From: Streptomonospora nanhaiensis
GTDB taxonomy: Bacteria > Actinomycetota > Actinomycetes > Streptosporangiales > Streptosporangiaceae
Assembly: GCF_013410565.1 (NCBI RefSeq)
Contig: NZ_JACCFO010000001.1
Location: forward strand, 4,340,001 to 4,404,000
DNA: 64,000 bases
Direction of reading: 5' to 3'
Within the stretch, counting starts at the first letter, position 1, and each line of letters begins with the position of its first letter. Below are positions 43,323-51,439 of this stretch, piece by piece. Below the pieces are notes generated by a model that was not told the DNA's origin, did not search any database, and saw only the letters and a program-made list of their open reading frames with translations. The translations under genes were made by a program, and so were the position numbers.

Positions 43323-43351
43323 GGCTCCCCGGGCCGTGCCCCCGGGGAGCC
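43323..43351 (-). terminator. Hairpin after I36 inhibitor gene
   Basis: GGCTCCCCGGG (43323-43333) pairs with CCCGGGGAGCC (43341-43351) around CCGTGCC. It lies eight bases beyond the stop codon of the inhibitor gene on the minus strand. Confidence 0.6.
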
Positions 43352-43359
43352 GCCGCGCG

Positions 43360-43719
43360 CTACCAGACCAGGTAGACGCTGACTCCGTCCGGAATGATCA
43401 TGGTGTCGGACTGCTCCTGGCCGACCTGGGCCACCATGCCGCCCGTGCAGCCGGGGGAGTCGTAGACCGCCGCCGCGGCGGGGATCCCCGGGCTGCCGTA
43501 GGTGTTGGCGATCGAGCGGATCGGCACCTGGAGGTTGACGCAGCCCACCCCCGCCTTCAGCGGGATGGGCTCGCCCCGGAAGCCGTACTCGGTGTAGCCG
43601 CAGATGCTGCCCGGAGAGCAGTCCGGCGGTGCCGAGGCGGCCGACGCCGCGACGGGTGCCGCCGCCAACGCGGCGAGGGCGGCGGCCGACAGGAAGGTCG
43701 TGCGCAGCAGACCACGCAT
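43360..43719 (-). CDS. Secreted peptidase inhibitor family I36-like protein
   Basis: Small secreted protein of 119 residues, resembling the actinobacterial peptidase-inhibitor I36 family (Streptomyces metalloproteinase-inhibitor-like, crystallin fold). A signal peptide spans ~1-30 (MRGLLRTTFLSAAALAALAAAPVAASA). The mature part has four cysteines (PDCSPG, SICGYTEYGF, GVGCVNLQVP, SPGCTGG), matching two disulfides, and the YTEYGFRGEPIPL signature of I36/beta-gamma crystallin-like proteins. ATG 43719 begins the signal sequence directly. It is monocistronic. Possible function: inhibition of an extracellular protease or spore/mycelium-associated binding. Confidence 0.8.
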   Translation of the reverse strand: MRGLLRTTFLSAAALAALAAAPVAASAASAPPDCSPGSICGYTEYGFRGEPIPLKAGVGCVNLQVPIRSIANTYGSPGIPAAAAVYDSPGCTGGMVAQVGQEQSDTMIIPDGVSVYLVW

Positions 43720-43843
43720 GGGGGAACGCCTTTCGGTCAAGCGGTCTCGGCCACAGCGTGACCCAGCGCGCCCCGGCTGTCGACGGCTCCCGCGCGAATT
43801 GCCGGTTCCGGCCAGCGGCGCCGGTCCCCGCCCCGCGCACCGG

Positions 43844-44683
43844 TCACACTGTGCCGTGCGGCCGCGGCCGCCCCTGACCCGGCGGACGCCCGCTGCGGCG
43901 CCCTCCGCCCCCGGACCACCCCGCGCACCGCCGGAGCAGCCACCGCGCCACGACCGCCAGCAGGACCAGCGCGCCGAGCACGGGCAGCGCGCGCCGGAGG
44001 GCGGGCCCGAGCGTGTCGGCGCCCCCGCCCTTTCCGCCGGCCGCCGGGGGCGGGCCGGAGGCGTCCCGCGGACCGGGCCCGCCACCCGCGGCCGCGGCGT
44101 GCTCCAGCCGCGCCTCGGCGCGCGCGCCGCCGTGGCGCCGGGCCGCCGTGACCTCTTCGGGCATCGCCGCCTGGGGCGGCACGACCGCGTCCACCCGCGC
44201 GCCCGCCCCCGCGGCCTCCTCGGCGCCGCCCCCGCCCAGTTCGGCGGCGATCCGGGCCGCGAAGCGCGCCACCAGCCGGGCTCCGACGCGCGCGAGCACG
44301 TCGGGCCCGAACCCGGCGGCGCGGCCGGTCGCGGTGAGGTCGGCGGACACGGCCACCCGGGTCGCCGCTCCGCCCTCCGCCTCGGACAGGCGGGCCGTGA
44401 TCGCGGCCGACGCCGTACCCGGCCCCCGGGCCTCGCGTCCGGACGCGCGCACCTCGACACGGCGCCGGGCGGGGTCGGCGCCGCCGAACTCGGCCTCCCC
44501 CCGGTAGGTCACGGTGGTGGAGCCGATCCGCACCCGCAGCCGGCCGGTCGCCCGCTCGCCCTCCACGGAGTCAAGGACGGCGCCGGGCAGGCAGGCGGCG
44601 ACCAGCCGGGCGTCCCGCAGCGCCTCCCACGCCCGCTCCACGGGAACGGGGACCGTGAACTCGTCGTTCAGCCGGACGCTCAT
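43844..44683 (-). CDS. CoxG-like SRPBCC domain protein, membrane-anchored
   Basis: Protein of 279 residues. Residues 1-145 are an SRPBCC/CoxG domain (MSVRLNDEFTVPVPVERAWEALRD, then the conserved LVAACLPGAVLDSVEG and YRGEAEFGG), which in carbon-monoxide dehydrogenase loci binds a hydrophobic ligand or membrane anchor. Residues 145-225 are an alanine/glycine-rich linker, and a transmembrane helix at ~230-252 (RALPVLGALVLLAVVARWLLR) ends the protein with a basic tail. ATG 44683 is preceded by CGGAGC. No CO-dehydrogenase genes adjoin it, so it is an orphan paralogue; a membrane-tethering role is inferred. Confidence 0.82.
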   Translation of the reverse strand: MSVRLNDEFTVPVPVERAWEALRDARLVAACLPGAVLDSVEGERATGRLRVRIGSTTVTYRGEAEFGGADPARRRVEVRASGREARGPGTASAAITARLSEAEGGAATRVAVSADLTATGRAAGFGPDVLARVGARLVARFAARIAAELGGGGAEEAAGAGARVDAVVPPQAAMPEEVTAARRHGGARAEARLEHAAAAGGGPGPRDASGPPPAAGGKGGGADTLGPALRRALPVLGALVLLAVVARWLLRRCAGWSGGGGRRSGRPPGQGRPRPHGTV

Positions 44684-44910
44684 GCTCCGTGCCGCCTTCC
44701 TGCCGCGTCGTGGTGTGCCGGACGCGCCCACCGGGGCGCCGGCGGCTCGGCGCCGCGCCGACAGGTGGGGGTATGCCCGCCGGCCGGCGCCCTCAACACG
44801 CCCCGGCACGTACCCGACGCGGCACGGCCGGGGCGCGGCCCCCGCGGGCCCCCTGCCCCGGCCGCCCCGGCCCCGGCCGGCCGGGCGGTGCGCGCGGCGA
44901 CGGTGCCGCG

Positions 44911-45129
44911 CTAGCCCGGCCGGCCGCTCTCCGTGGGGCCGTGCCGGTCGCGCGAGGCCGCCAGCGCCCGCGCCACTCCGGCGATACCCAGGCCCACGGC
45001 CACCACGGGCACGATCCACACGGTGTCCAGGCCCCAGCGGCCGGGGCCGCCGAGGATGAACGCCGTCCCCAGCACGATGAACAGCAGCCCGGCGATGAGC
45101 GAGCCCCAGTCGGTCCTATGCCGCCACAC
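44911..45129 (-). CDS. Small membrane protein overlapping pspC-like gene
   Basis: Protein of 72 residues with two helices (~10-30, ~35-55) and a short polar tail. GTG 45129 is preceded by GGAGG and lies inside the end of the upstream PspC-like gene (14-bp overlap), so it is translationally coupled. WGSLIAGLLFIVLGTAFILGG resembles small LiaF/PspC-associated membrane proteins of unknown function. Its frame continues upstream to 45198, but the RBS and overlap favour the GTG. Confidence 0.65.
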   Translation of the reverse strand: MWRHRTDWGSLIAGLLFIVLGTAFILGGPGRWGLDTVWIVPVVAVGLGIAGVARALAASRDRHGPTESGRPG

Positions 45130-46735
45130 GCCGCACCTCCAGTTCGCCGAATCGGGAGTCCAGGTCCAGCACCAGCGTCGGCGCCGCCTCGTCGGCACCG
45201 CCGCCTTCCCCGCCCCGCCCGCCGGCGGGCGAGGCCCCGTTGTCCGCGCCCCCCGCGCCTTCAGTGCCTTCAGCGCCCTCTGTGTTTCCAGCGCCCCCCG
45301 TGCCCCGCGCCCCGCCCGCCGGCGCGGCCGCGCCCTCCGGGGGCGCGACCGGCTCCAGCACCCGCCGCAGCCGCACCCCGGTACCCGACTGGGTGCTGCC
45401 GTCGACCCGCACCTCGCCGAAGGCGGCGTCGCCCCGCACCTCCACCCGGGCGTACTCCGGCACCAGCACCTCCAGCCGCCCGTAGCGCACCGTCGCGTCG
45501 ACGTCCACGCGCTGCCCCGGCTCCAGCGGCAACTCCGTGAGGTCGAGTTCGGCCACCCCCACCGTCAGCGTGTACCCCTGCCGCACGTCGGCGACCGACC
45601 GCGGCCGCCACTCCTCGGCCCCGAACCGCTGCCCCGTGAGGTCAACGGCGGCCGACAGCACCAGCAGCGCGGTCGCGGCCACCCCCAGGACGATCAGCCC
45701 GCGCGGGTCGCCGAACCAGGTGCCGAGCAGCAGCGCCACCCCGATGATCACCACGACGCTCCCGAGGTAGAGGGGGCCGGTCTCCGGCCCGAGCAGGGCC
45801 TCCTGGACGGGCGCCTCGGTCACGCCGAGCGTGATCCCGGTGGCCGCCACGATCGCGGGCAGCGCGAAACCCGTCAGCCGCGTCCCCCGCCTGGCGCGGC
45901 GCTCGGCGCGCCGCTGCCGGCGGGAGCCGCGCCGGCCCCGCCGGTCGTGCCCGTCGTGCTCGTCGGCGTCCGGGCCGTCGGTGTCGCCGTCGTCGTCCTC
46001 ACCCGCGTCGCGCGCCGGCGCCGCCGACCGCCCCGCGGTGATCCGCGCCACCACCGCCAGGTCCACCGGGCCGGCCGGCGCCTGCGCCCACGGCTGGGCC
46101 GGGTTGTAGTAGGCGGGCTTGGGCTCGGGCTCGGGCGTGGCCGGCGGGGGCTCGGCCGACTTCAGCAGCCCCGGCAGCTCGCGGTAGGTGCGGCGCAGGT
46201 CCACGCCCCGGTTGTGCGCCACCAGCAGGCCCAGGATCAGCGGGGTCGCCAGCATCAGGGTGCCCCACCGCACCCCGCCCACGAGGCTGAGCGCCGCGGC
46301 GATCGCCAGCCCCAGGCCCAGCAGCGCCACGACCGCGCGCTCGTCGATGCGCCGGTTCAGCAGCTGCTCGAACATCGCCGGCCCCCGGTTGGGGTCGCGC
46401 ATGGCCATCCACGCGCCGATGTAGAGCAGCAGGCCGGTGAGCCCGGCCAGCCCGGTCACGGCGAAGGCCATCCGCCACACGATGGGGTCCACACGCGTGT
46501 AGGCGCCCAGCCCGGCGCACACGCCCGTGATCAGGCCCCGCTCGTTGTCGCGGATCAGCTCCACCGGCTCGGCGGGATCCGACGCGCCAGGCGCGCCCGA
46601 GGAACCGTGCGCCCATCGGTCCTCGGGCGCGCCTGGCGCGTCCATCCCAGAAGGCCCGCCATCGGCCGCCGGGGCCGCGGGCTCCTCGTGCTCCCGCCGC
46701 TCCGGTCCGTCCATCGGCCCTCGCTCGTCACTCAC
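45116..46735 (-). CDS. PspC-domain/LiaF-like membrane protein
   Basis: Membrane protein of 539 residues. After an acidic N-tail, residues ~55-115 form a PspC domain (LIRDNERGLITGVCAGLGAYTRVDPIVWRMAF). Helix pairs follow at ~120-175 and ~300-385, separated by a charged linker DDDGDTDGPDADEHDGHDRR. The C-terminal soluble domain (~390-539) has a LiaF-like beta-helix (YGRLEVLVPEYARVEVRGDAAFGEVRVDG), split by a disordered Gly/Ala/Glu insert before LDSRFGELEVRRVAA. Start: GTG 46735 is my choice; ATG 46714 with GAGGG four bases upstream is an alternative. It is divergent from a PspC-histidine kinase gene, a LiaFSR-like arrangement for sensing envelope stress. Confidence 0.82.
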   Translation of the reverse strand: MSDERGPMDGPERREHEEPAAPAADGGPSGMDAPGAPEDRWAHGSSGAPGASDPAEPVELIRDNERGLITGVCAGLGAYTRVDPIVWRMAFAVTGLAGLTGLLLYIGAWMAMRDPNRGPAMFEQLLNRRIDERAVVALLGLGLAIAAALSLVGGVRWGTLMLATPLILGLLVAHNRGVDLRRTYRELPGLLKSAEPPPATPEPEPKPAYYNPAQPWAQAPAGPVDLAVVARITAGRSAAPARDAGEDDDGDTDGPDADEHDGHDRRGRRGSRRQRRAERRARRGTRLTGFALPAIVAATGITLGVTEAPVQEALLGPETGPLYLGSVVVIIGVALLLGTWFGDPRGLIVLGVAATALLVLSAAVDLTGQRFGAEEWRPRSVADVRQGYTLTVGVAELDLTELPLEPGQRVDVDATVRYGRLEVLVPEYARVEVRGDAAFGEVRVDGSTQSGTGVRLRRVLEPVAPPEGAAAPAGGARGTGGAGNTEGAEGTEGAGGADNGASPAGGRGGEGGGADEAAPTLVLDLDSRFGELEVRRVAA

Positions 46736-47007
46736 CGTCCGCACCCACCGCCGTCCGCCGGGTCCTTCGCATGTGCCCCATCCTGGCCGCCCGCCTCCCG
46801 TGCTGCCCATCGGGATCTACCCTGACCCCACCCTGAGCCCGCGCCGCCCGCACCCGGGGCGCGCCCCTGATGACCGCGCGCCCGCGCAGGGGGCATGCTG
46901 GAGGACATACCGAGACACCCCGCCGCGCCCCGGGCGCGGCGGCGGGCAACGGCCCGGCGCCCCGCGCGGGCCGCCCGCGGCCCTGCGGACGAGGAGACAC
47001 GGACACG

Positions 47008-48228
47008 GTGACCGACACGGCGACCCGAACGCCCCCGGCGCCACAGCTGACCCGGCCGCGCAGCGGCCGGCTCGTCGCCGGCGTGGGCGCCGGACTCGCC
47101 CGCCACCTGGGCATCGACCCCGTCGTGGCCCGGCTGGCGCTGCTCGCCCTGGCCTTCGGCGGGATCGGGATCGCCGTCTACGTCGTCCTGGTGCTGTTCA
47201 CCCCGGTCGCCACCGAGGACCCCGCCGACACCGCCGAGCCCGACACCACCCGGCGCAAGGGCCGCGACATCAGCCAGCTCATCGCCTACTGCGCGCTCGC
47301 CGGCGGGCTGGGCGTGCTCGCGCTGCTGTTCGGCGGCTGGTTCCAGCCGGTGCTGTGGTTCATGGTGTTCGGCGCGCTGGGCGCCACCATCCTGTGGCAG
47401 CAGGCCAACCCGGCCGTGCGCGAGGAGTGGATGGCCTCCACCGTGCTCGCGCAGTCGGGCAAGAGCTGGGCCCGCACCGGCGCGGGCGTGCTGCTCGTGG
47501 TCATCGGCGCCATCGGCTTCCTCGCCTTCCAGCAGCAGCTCACCGCCGCCCGCGCCGGCCTCACCTTCGCGCTGACCATCATCGCCGGGATCTCCCTCAT
47601 CGTCGCGCCGTGGATCATCGGCCTGGTGCGCGAACGCGACCGCGAGCGCCGCGAGCGCATCCGCAGCCAGGAGCGCGCCGAACTCGCCGCCCACATCCAC
47701 GACTCCGTGCTGCACACCCTCACCCTGATCCAGCGCCGCGCCGAGGACCCGCGCGAGGTGCAGCGCCTGGCCCGGGTGCAGGAGCGCGCGCTGCGCAGCT
47801 GGCTCTACCAGCGGCCCGCCGACGCCGAGACCACGGTCAAGGCCGCGCTGGAGCGGGTGGCCGCCGAGGTCGAGGAGGCCCACGGCGTGCCGATCGAGGT
47901 CGTGTGCGTCGGCGACTGCCCCATCGACGACGGCGTCCAGGCCGAGCTGCGCGCCGCGCGCGAGGCCATGGTCAACGCCGCCAAGTACGCCGGTACCGAC
48001 AGCATCTCGGTGTTCGGCGAGGTCGAGCCCGAGGAGGTGCTGGTGTTCGTGCGCGACCGCGGCGCCGGCTTCGACCTCGACGCCATCCCCGAGGACCGCA
48101 TGGGCGTGCGCGGCTCCATCCTGGGCCGCATGGAGCGCCACGGCGGCAGCGCCCGCATCCGCACCGCGCCCGGCGAGGGAACCGAGGTGCAGCTGCGCAT
48201 GCCGCGCGAGAGGGAGGAGCCGGCCTGA
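47008..48228 (+). CDS. PspC-domain sensor histidine kinase (LiaS/NarL-type)
   Basis: Membrane kinase of 406 residues, in which a PspC domain forms the sensor: RPRSGRLVAGVGAGLARHLGIDPVVARLALLALAFGG at ~20-60 with its helix. More helices follow near 85-125 and 150-205. A HisKA_3 segment has phosphoacceptor H231 in AAHIHDSVLHTLTLIQRR, and a HATPase domain has VRDRGAGFDL and MGVRGSILGRMERHGGSARI (~335-400). GTG 47008 has GAGGAG eleven bases upstream. Domain order and the divergent PspC/LiaF-like partner match actinobacterial envelope-stress kinases. It is followed by a LuxR-type response regulator. Confidence 0.88.
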   Translation: MTDTATRTPPAPQLTRPRSGRLVAGVGAGLARHLGIDPVVARLALLALAFGGIGIAVYVVLVLFTPVATEDPADTAEPDTTRRKGRDISQLIAYCALAGGLGVLALLFGGWFQPVLWFMVFGALGATILWQQANPAVREEWMASTVLAQSGKSWARTGAGVLLVVIGAIGFLAFQQQLTAARAGLTFALTIIAGISLIVAPWIIGLVRERDRERRERIRSQERAELAAHIHDSVLHTLTLIQRRAEDPREVQRLARVQERALRSWLYQRPADAETTVKAALERVAAEVEEAHGVPIEVVCVGDCPIDDGVQAELRAAREAMVNAAKYAGTDSISVFGEVEPEEVLVFVRDRGAGFDLDAIPEDRMGVRGSILGRMERHGGSARIRTAPGEGTEVQLRMPREREEPA

Positions 48229-48297
48229 CAGGCGCCCGGCGGGCGGGTTGGCCGGAGCCGGGCAGGAGGGGGTATTCCCGCGCCGGGCGGGGGTGGG

Positions 48298-48303
48298 TAC
48301 AGT
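48298..48303 (+). promoter_or_regulatory. Leaderless promoter of LuxR-type regulator
   Basis: TACAGT lies seven bases before GTG 48311 with no ribosome-binding site, so the regulator probably also has its own leaderless transcript besides read-through from the kinase gene. Confidence 0.45.
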
Positions 48304-48310
48304 CCAACGT

Positions 48311-48982
48311 GTGGACGACCAGAACAGCACCTTTGCCTCCGGCGCCGCCGTACCGCGCGTCGTGATCGTTGACGACCACCGCCTCTTCCGCAGCGGCGTG
48401 CGCGGCGAGCTGGGCGACGCCGTCGACGTCGTCGGCGAGGCGGGCGACGTCGACAGCGCGGTCCGCGAGATCGCCGACAAGCGCCCCGACCTCGTGCTGC
48501 TCGACGTCCACCTGCCCGGCGGAGGCGGCGGCGAGGTACTGCGCCGCGTCCTGCCCCAGCACCCCGAGATCCGCTTCCTGGCGCTGTCGGTCTCCGACGC
48601 CGCCGAGGACGTCATCGGCGTGGTGCGCGGCGGCGCGCGCGGCTACGTCACCAAGACCATCTCCGGCCGCGAACTCGCCGACGCCATCGTGCGGGTGGCC
48701 GACGGCGACGCCGTGTTCTCCCCCCGCCTGGCCGGGTTCGTGCTCGACGCCTTCTCGGCCACCGACGCCCCGCCCATGGACCCCGAGCTGGACCGGCTCA
48801 CCCAGCGCGAACGCGAGGTGCTGCGGCTCATCGCCCGCGGCTACGCCTACAAGGAGGTCGCCAAGGAGCTGTTCATCTCGGTCAAGACGGTCGAGACGCA
48901 CGTCTCCTCGGTGCTGCGCAAGCTCCAGCTGTCCAACCGGCACGAGCTGAGCCGGTGGGCCACCGCGCGCAAGCTCGTCTAG
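48311..48982 (+). CDS. LuxR/NarL-family response regulator (partner of PspC kinase)
   Basis: Regulator of 223 residues. The receiver has D21-D22 (VDDHRLF), phosphoacceptor D65 in LVLLDVHLPGGG and the K region YVTKTISG. The C-terminal LuxR-type HTH at ~155-215 reads LTQREREVLRLIARGYAYKEVAKELFISVKTVETHVSSVLRKL. GTG 48311 is chosen because TACAGT seven bases upstream suggests a leaderless mRNA; an ATG at 48248 would add a non-homologous arginine-rich start. The gap to the kinase stop is 82 bp. The pair with the PspC-containing kinase forms a NarL-type two-component system expected to control the divergent pspC/LiaF-like gene. Confidence 0.93.
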   Translation: MDDQNSTFASGAAVPRVVIVDDHRLFRSGVRGELGDAVDVVGEAGDVDSAVREIADKRPDLVLLDVHLPGGGGGEVLRRVLPQHPEIRFLALSVSDAAEDVIGVVRGGARGYVTKTISGRELADAIVRVADGDAVFSPRLAGFVLDAFSATDAPPMDPELDRLTQREREVLRLIARGYAYKEVAKELFISVKTVETHVSSVLRKLQLSNRHELSRWATARKLV

Positions 48983-48995
48983 CGGCCGAGCCCGG

Positions 48996-49020
48996 GCCCG
49001 CCGCCGGCGCGGCGGCGGGC
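48996..49020. terminator. Bidirectional hairpin between regulator and nucleoside hydrolase genes
   Basis: GCCCGCCGCC (48996-49005) pairs with GGCGGCGGGC (49011-49020) around GGCGC, between the two convergent genes. No T-tract. Confidence 0.5.
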
Positions 49021-49037
49021 GCGCGGCCCGCAGGACC

Positions 49038-49970
49038 TCAGCGCAGCGCGTCCAGCATCCGGGCCAGGAACACCGTGCCGTCGGCGGCGCCCACCACCCG
49101 CACCGGCGGGCGGCCGTCGCCCAGGTCGCGGTTGAGGCGCATGTCGGCCAGGGTCATGCCGCGCGTGAACTCCCCGCGCAGCTCCACCCGCACCGGCACC
49201 TCCACCGTCTCGGTCGCCACCGCCTCGTCCAGCAGGATCGCGGCGGCCAGCGGGTCGTGCATCGCGCACTGGCGCTCCCCGAACACGGTGGAGTACCAGC
49301 CGGCGTAGAAGTCCAGGAACGCCGACGCGGTCTCGGCGCGCCGCCCCGCCACCGTCTTCAGCTCCTCCAGCCACGCGGTCGTGGCCACCGTCCGCATGGT
49401 GACGTCCAGCGGCACCAGCACCGCGTCGAACCCGGCCGCCAGCACCGTCTCGGCCGCCTCGGGGTCGGCGACGACGTTGGCCTCGCCCCACGGGGTGACG
49501 TTGCCCGGCGCCCGCACCGCGCCGCCCATCACCACCACCCGGCGCAGCAGCCGGGGCAGCTCCGGCTCCAGGCTCAGCGCCAGCGCGATGTTGGTCAGCG
49601 GGCCCAGCGCGAGCACGTCCAGCGCGCCGGGCGCCGAACGGGCCGCGCGCACCAGCATCTCGGCGGCCGAGTGGTCCACGGGCGCCCCGGCGGGCGCGGG
49701 CAGGTCCACCTCGCCCAGCCCGTTGCGGCCGTGCACGTGCTCGGCCGAGCGCGGCGGCTGCGCCAGCGGCCGGGCGGCGCCGCGCGCCACCGGCACCTCG
49801 GGGCGGCCGTACAGCTCCAGCAGCCGCAGCGCGTTGTCCGTGGTGACGTCGACGCCGTTGTTGCCGAAGACGGTGCCCACGCCGACGATCTCGGCGTCCG
49901 GGCCGGCGGTGACGTAGGCCAGGGCCATGGCGTCGTCGATCCCGGGATCGCAGTCGACATAGATCCGCAC
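49038..49970 (-). CDS. Inosine-uridine-preferring nucleoside hydrolase
   Basis: Ca2+-dependent N-ribohydrolase of 310 residues that cleaves nucleosides to base plus ribose for salvage. The N-terminal Asp cluster DCDPGIDDAMAL (D6, D8, D12, D13) is the signature Ca/ribose-binding motif. LALGPLTNIALAL and VVMGGAVRAPGNVTPWGEANVVADPEAAETVL form the substrate loop region and the C-terminal Asp is in the CAMHDPLAAA block. Start GTG 49970 has AAGGAGG with a seven-base spacer. TACCCT on the minus strand at 50027-50032 is a possible -10. Monocistronic, upstream of an EEP-family enzyme on the same strand. Preference for inosine/uridine or pyrimidine nucleosides is not resolved. Confidence 0.92.
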   Translation of the reverse strand: MRIYVDCDPGIDDAMALAYVTAGPDAEIVGVGTVFGNNGVDVTTDNALRLLELYGRPEVPVARGAARPLAQPPRSAEHVHGRNGLGEVDLPAPAGAPVDHSAAEMLVRAARSAPGALDVLALGPLTNIALALSLEPELPRLLRRVVVMGGAVRAPGNVTPWGEANVVADPEAAETVLAAGFDAVLVPLDVTMRTVATTAWLEELKTVAGRRAETASAFLDFYAGWYSTVFGERQCAMHDPLAAAILLDEAVATETVEVPVRVELRGEFTRGMTLADMRLNRDLGDGRPPVRVVGAADGTVFLARMLDALR

Positions 49971-50081
49971 CGGTGTGCCTCCTTCAGCGACGTCGTCGGC
50001 GGGCACGGGGCGGCCGCGCCCCGACAAGGGTAGACACCCGGTGCGCGGCCCCCGCGGGCGGCCCGGTCGCGCGCGGCGGGC

Positions 50082-51077
50082 CTACCGGAGCCGGGGGCGG
50101 GGGTCGGTGGGCGGGCCGGGGCGGCGCGCCGCCGGCCGCAGCGCCTCGCGGGTGCGGCGGCGGGCGAGGGCCCGCACCCGGTCGGCCTCCCAGGCGCGCG
50201 GCCGCACGTCGAACACGCACGGGTAGTGGTCGGGCCCCAGCCCGTTCTCGGGCGGCATCGCGATCGTCCCGCCCTCCCGCACCCGCAGGTCGTCCGTGAC
50301 GAACGCGCGGTCGATGGACCGGCCGTCGGGCGTGGTGGCGGGCGGCGGCCCCGAGCCGAACCCGTCGCGCAGCCGGGCGCCGGCCAGGTCGGTGAACACC
50401 GCCTCGGGGGTGGGCATGTTCATGTCGCCCAGGATGACCGTGCGGCGCAATGGCGCCCCGTCGGGCCCGCGCAGCGCGGCGTCCAAGAAGTCCCGAAGCC
50501 GCTCCCGGTAGGCCAGGCCGGGGCCGCGGTCGTAGGAGTACACGCGCCCGGACTCGTCGCGGCCCATGTGGAGGGGCGGCACCTGGACCGAGGCGATCCG
50601 CACGGCGCCGAAGGGCCCTTCGGCGGTGGCCAGCAGCATCCCCTTGGGATGCCACTTCAGCTCCTTGCCGGTCCGCCAGTGCAGGAAGCGCAGGGGCGGC
50701 GGGGGGACCTCGATCCAGCGCAGGTCGCTCAGGGGGTAGCGGGAGGCGATCCCGATGCCGAGCTTGCCCACCCCGGGGATGTGGGAGTCGCTGGCCGGGC
50801 GGGACTCCGCGTGGACCTCCGGCCAGCCCAGCCCCTCGACCAGCCGGTTCAGCTGCCGCGACCCCCGCGTGCAGTCGAGTTCGCTCACGGCCACGATCTC
50901 GGGCCGGTGCCGGGCCAGGGCGGCGGCGAACCGCTCGGTGCGGTCGCCCGGCGCGTAGTCGCCGGCCTCGTCCACCAGCCGCCCGCCGGCCACGTTCGCG
51001 CACGCGACGACCAGGCCCCGGCTCCTCGGCCGGTCCGGCGCCGCACCCGCGCTCCCATCCCCGCCGTCCTCCGCCAT
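50082..51077 (-). CDS. Endonuclease/exonuclease/phosphatase (EEP) family protein
   Basis: Metal-dependent hydrolase of 331 residues with the EEP (DNase I/sphingomyelinase-like) fold. Visible motifs are VACANVAGGR at the first strand, VAVSELDC (metal-binding glutamate), VILGDMNMPT, the SIDRAFVT motif and the terminal catalytic GPDHYPCVFDV histidine. It lacks a signal peptide; the N-terminal region AEDGGDGSAGAAPDRP is soluble, so it may act inside the cell on DNA, RNA or phosphoester lipids. ATG 51077 has GGGGAGGAG upstream. A basic proline-rich tail ends the protein. Substrate undefined. Confidence 0.85.
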   Translation of the reverse strand: MAEDGGDGSAGAAPDRPRSRGLVVACANVAGGRLVDEAGDYAPGDRTERFAAALARHRPEIVAVSELDCTRGSRQLNRLVEGLGWPEVHAESRPASDSHIPGVGKLGIGIASRYPLSDLRWIEVPPPPLRFLHWRTGKELKWHPKGMLLATAEGPFGAVRIASVQVPPLHMGRDESGRVYSYDRGPGLAYRERLRDFLDAALRGPDGAPLRRTVILGDMNMPTPEAVFTDLAGARLRDGFGSGPPPATTPDGRSIDRAFVTDDLRVREGGTIAMPPENGLGPDHYPCVFDVRPRAWEADRVRALARRRTREALRPAARRPGPPTDPRPRLR

Positions 51078-51426
51078 TTCCCGCTCCTCCCCGTAGCGCG
51101 CAGCGCACCCGCTGGGGAGGCCACTCTAGGGACGACCGGCGCCGCACGGGGAGTCCCCGGCCTGTGGACAACCGGAGCACGGCGTGGCCGGTTCGTCGCA
51201 CACTGTGCGTGTCCGCCGGCCGCCCACCCGATCGGAGCCCCGCCGTGTACCGAGTGCTCACCGCCACCGCCCTCGTCCTGGCCGCGGCCGCCGCGGCGCC
51301 CGCCCTCCTACGCCCCCGGGCGCGCGCGGTTCGGGCCCCGGCCGCCGCGCGGCCGTTTCCCCCGGCGCGGCCACGGCACCGGCGCCGGCCGCGCCCGGTC
51401 CGGCGGCAGCCGCCCCCCGAGCCCCG

Positions 51427-51432
51427 TAACCT
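51427..51432 (+). promoter_or_regulatory. Leaderless promoter of uvrD/pcrA
   Basis: TAACCT lies seven bases before GTG 51440. The GGGAGG next to the GTG is too close to act as a ribosome site, so transcription probably begins at the start codon. Confidence 0.5.
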
Positions 51433-51439
51433 GGGAGGC

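Noticed and set aside
44684-44910. Possible gene between the CoxG-like and small membrane genes
   Set aside because: Only shadow frames; no ribosome site or hydrophobic pattern.
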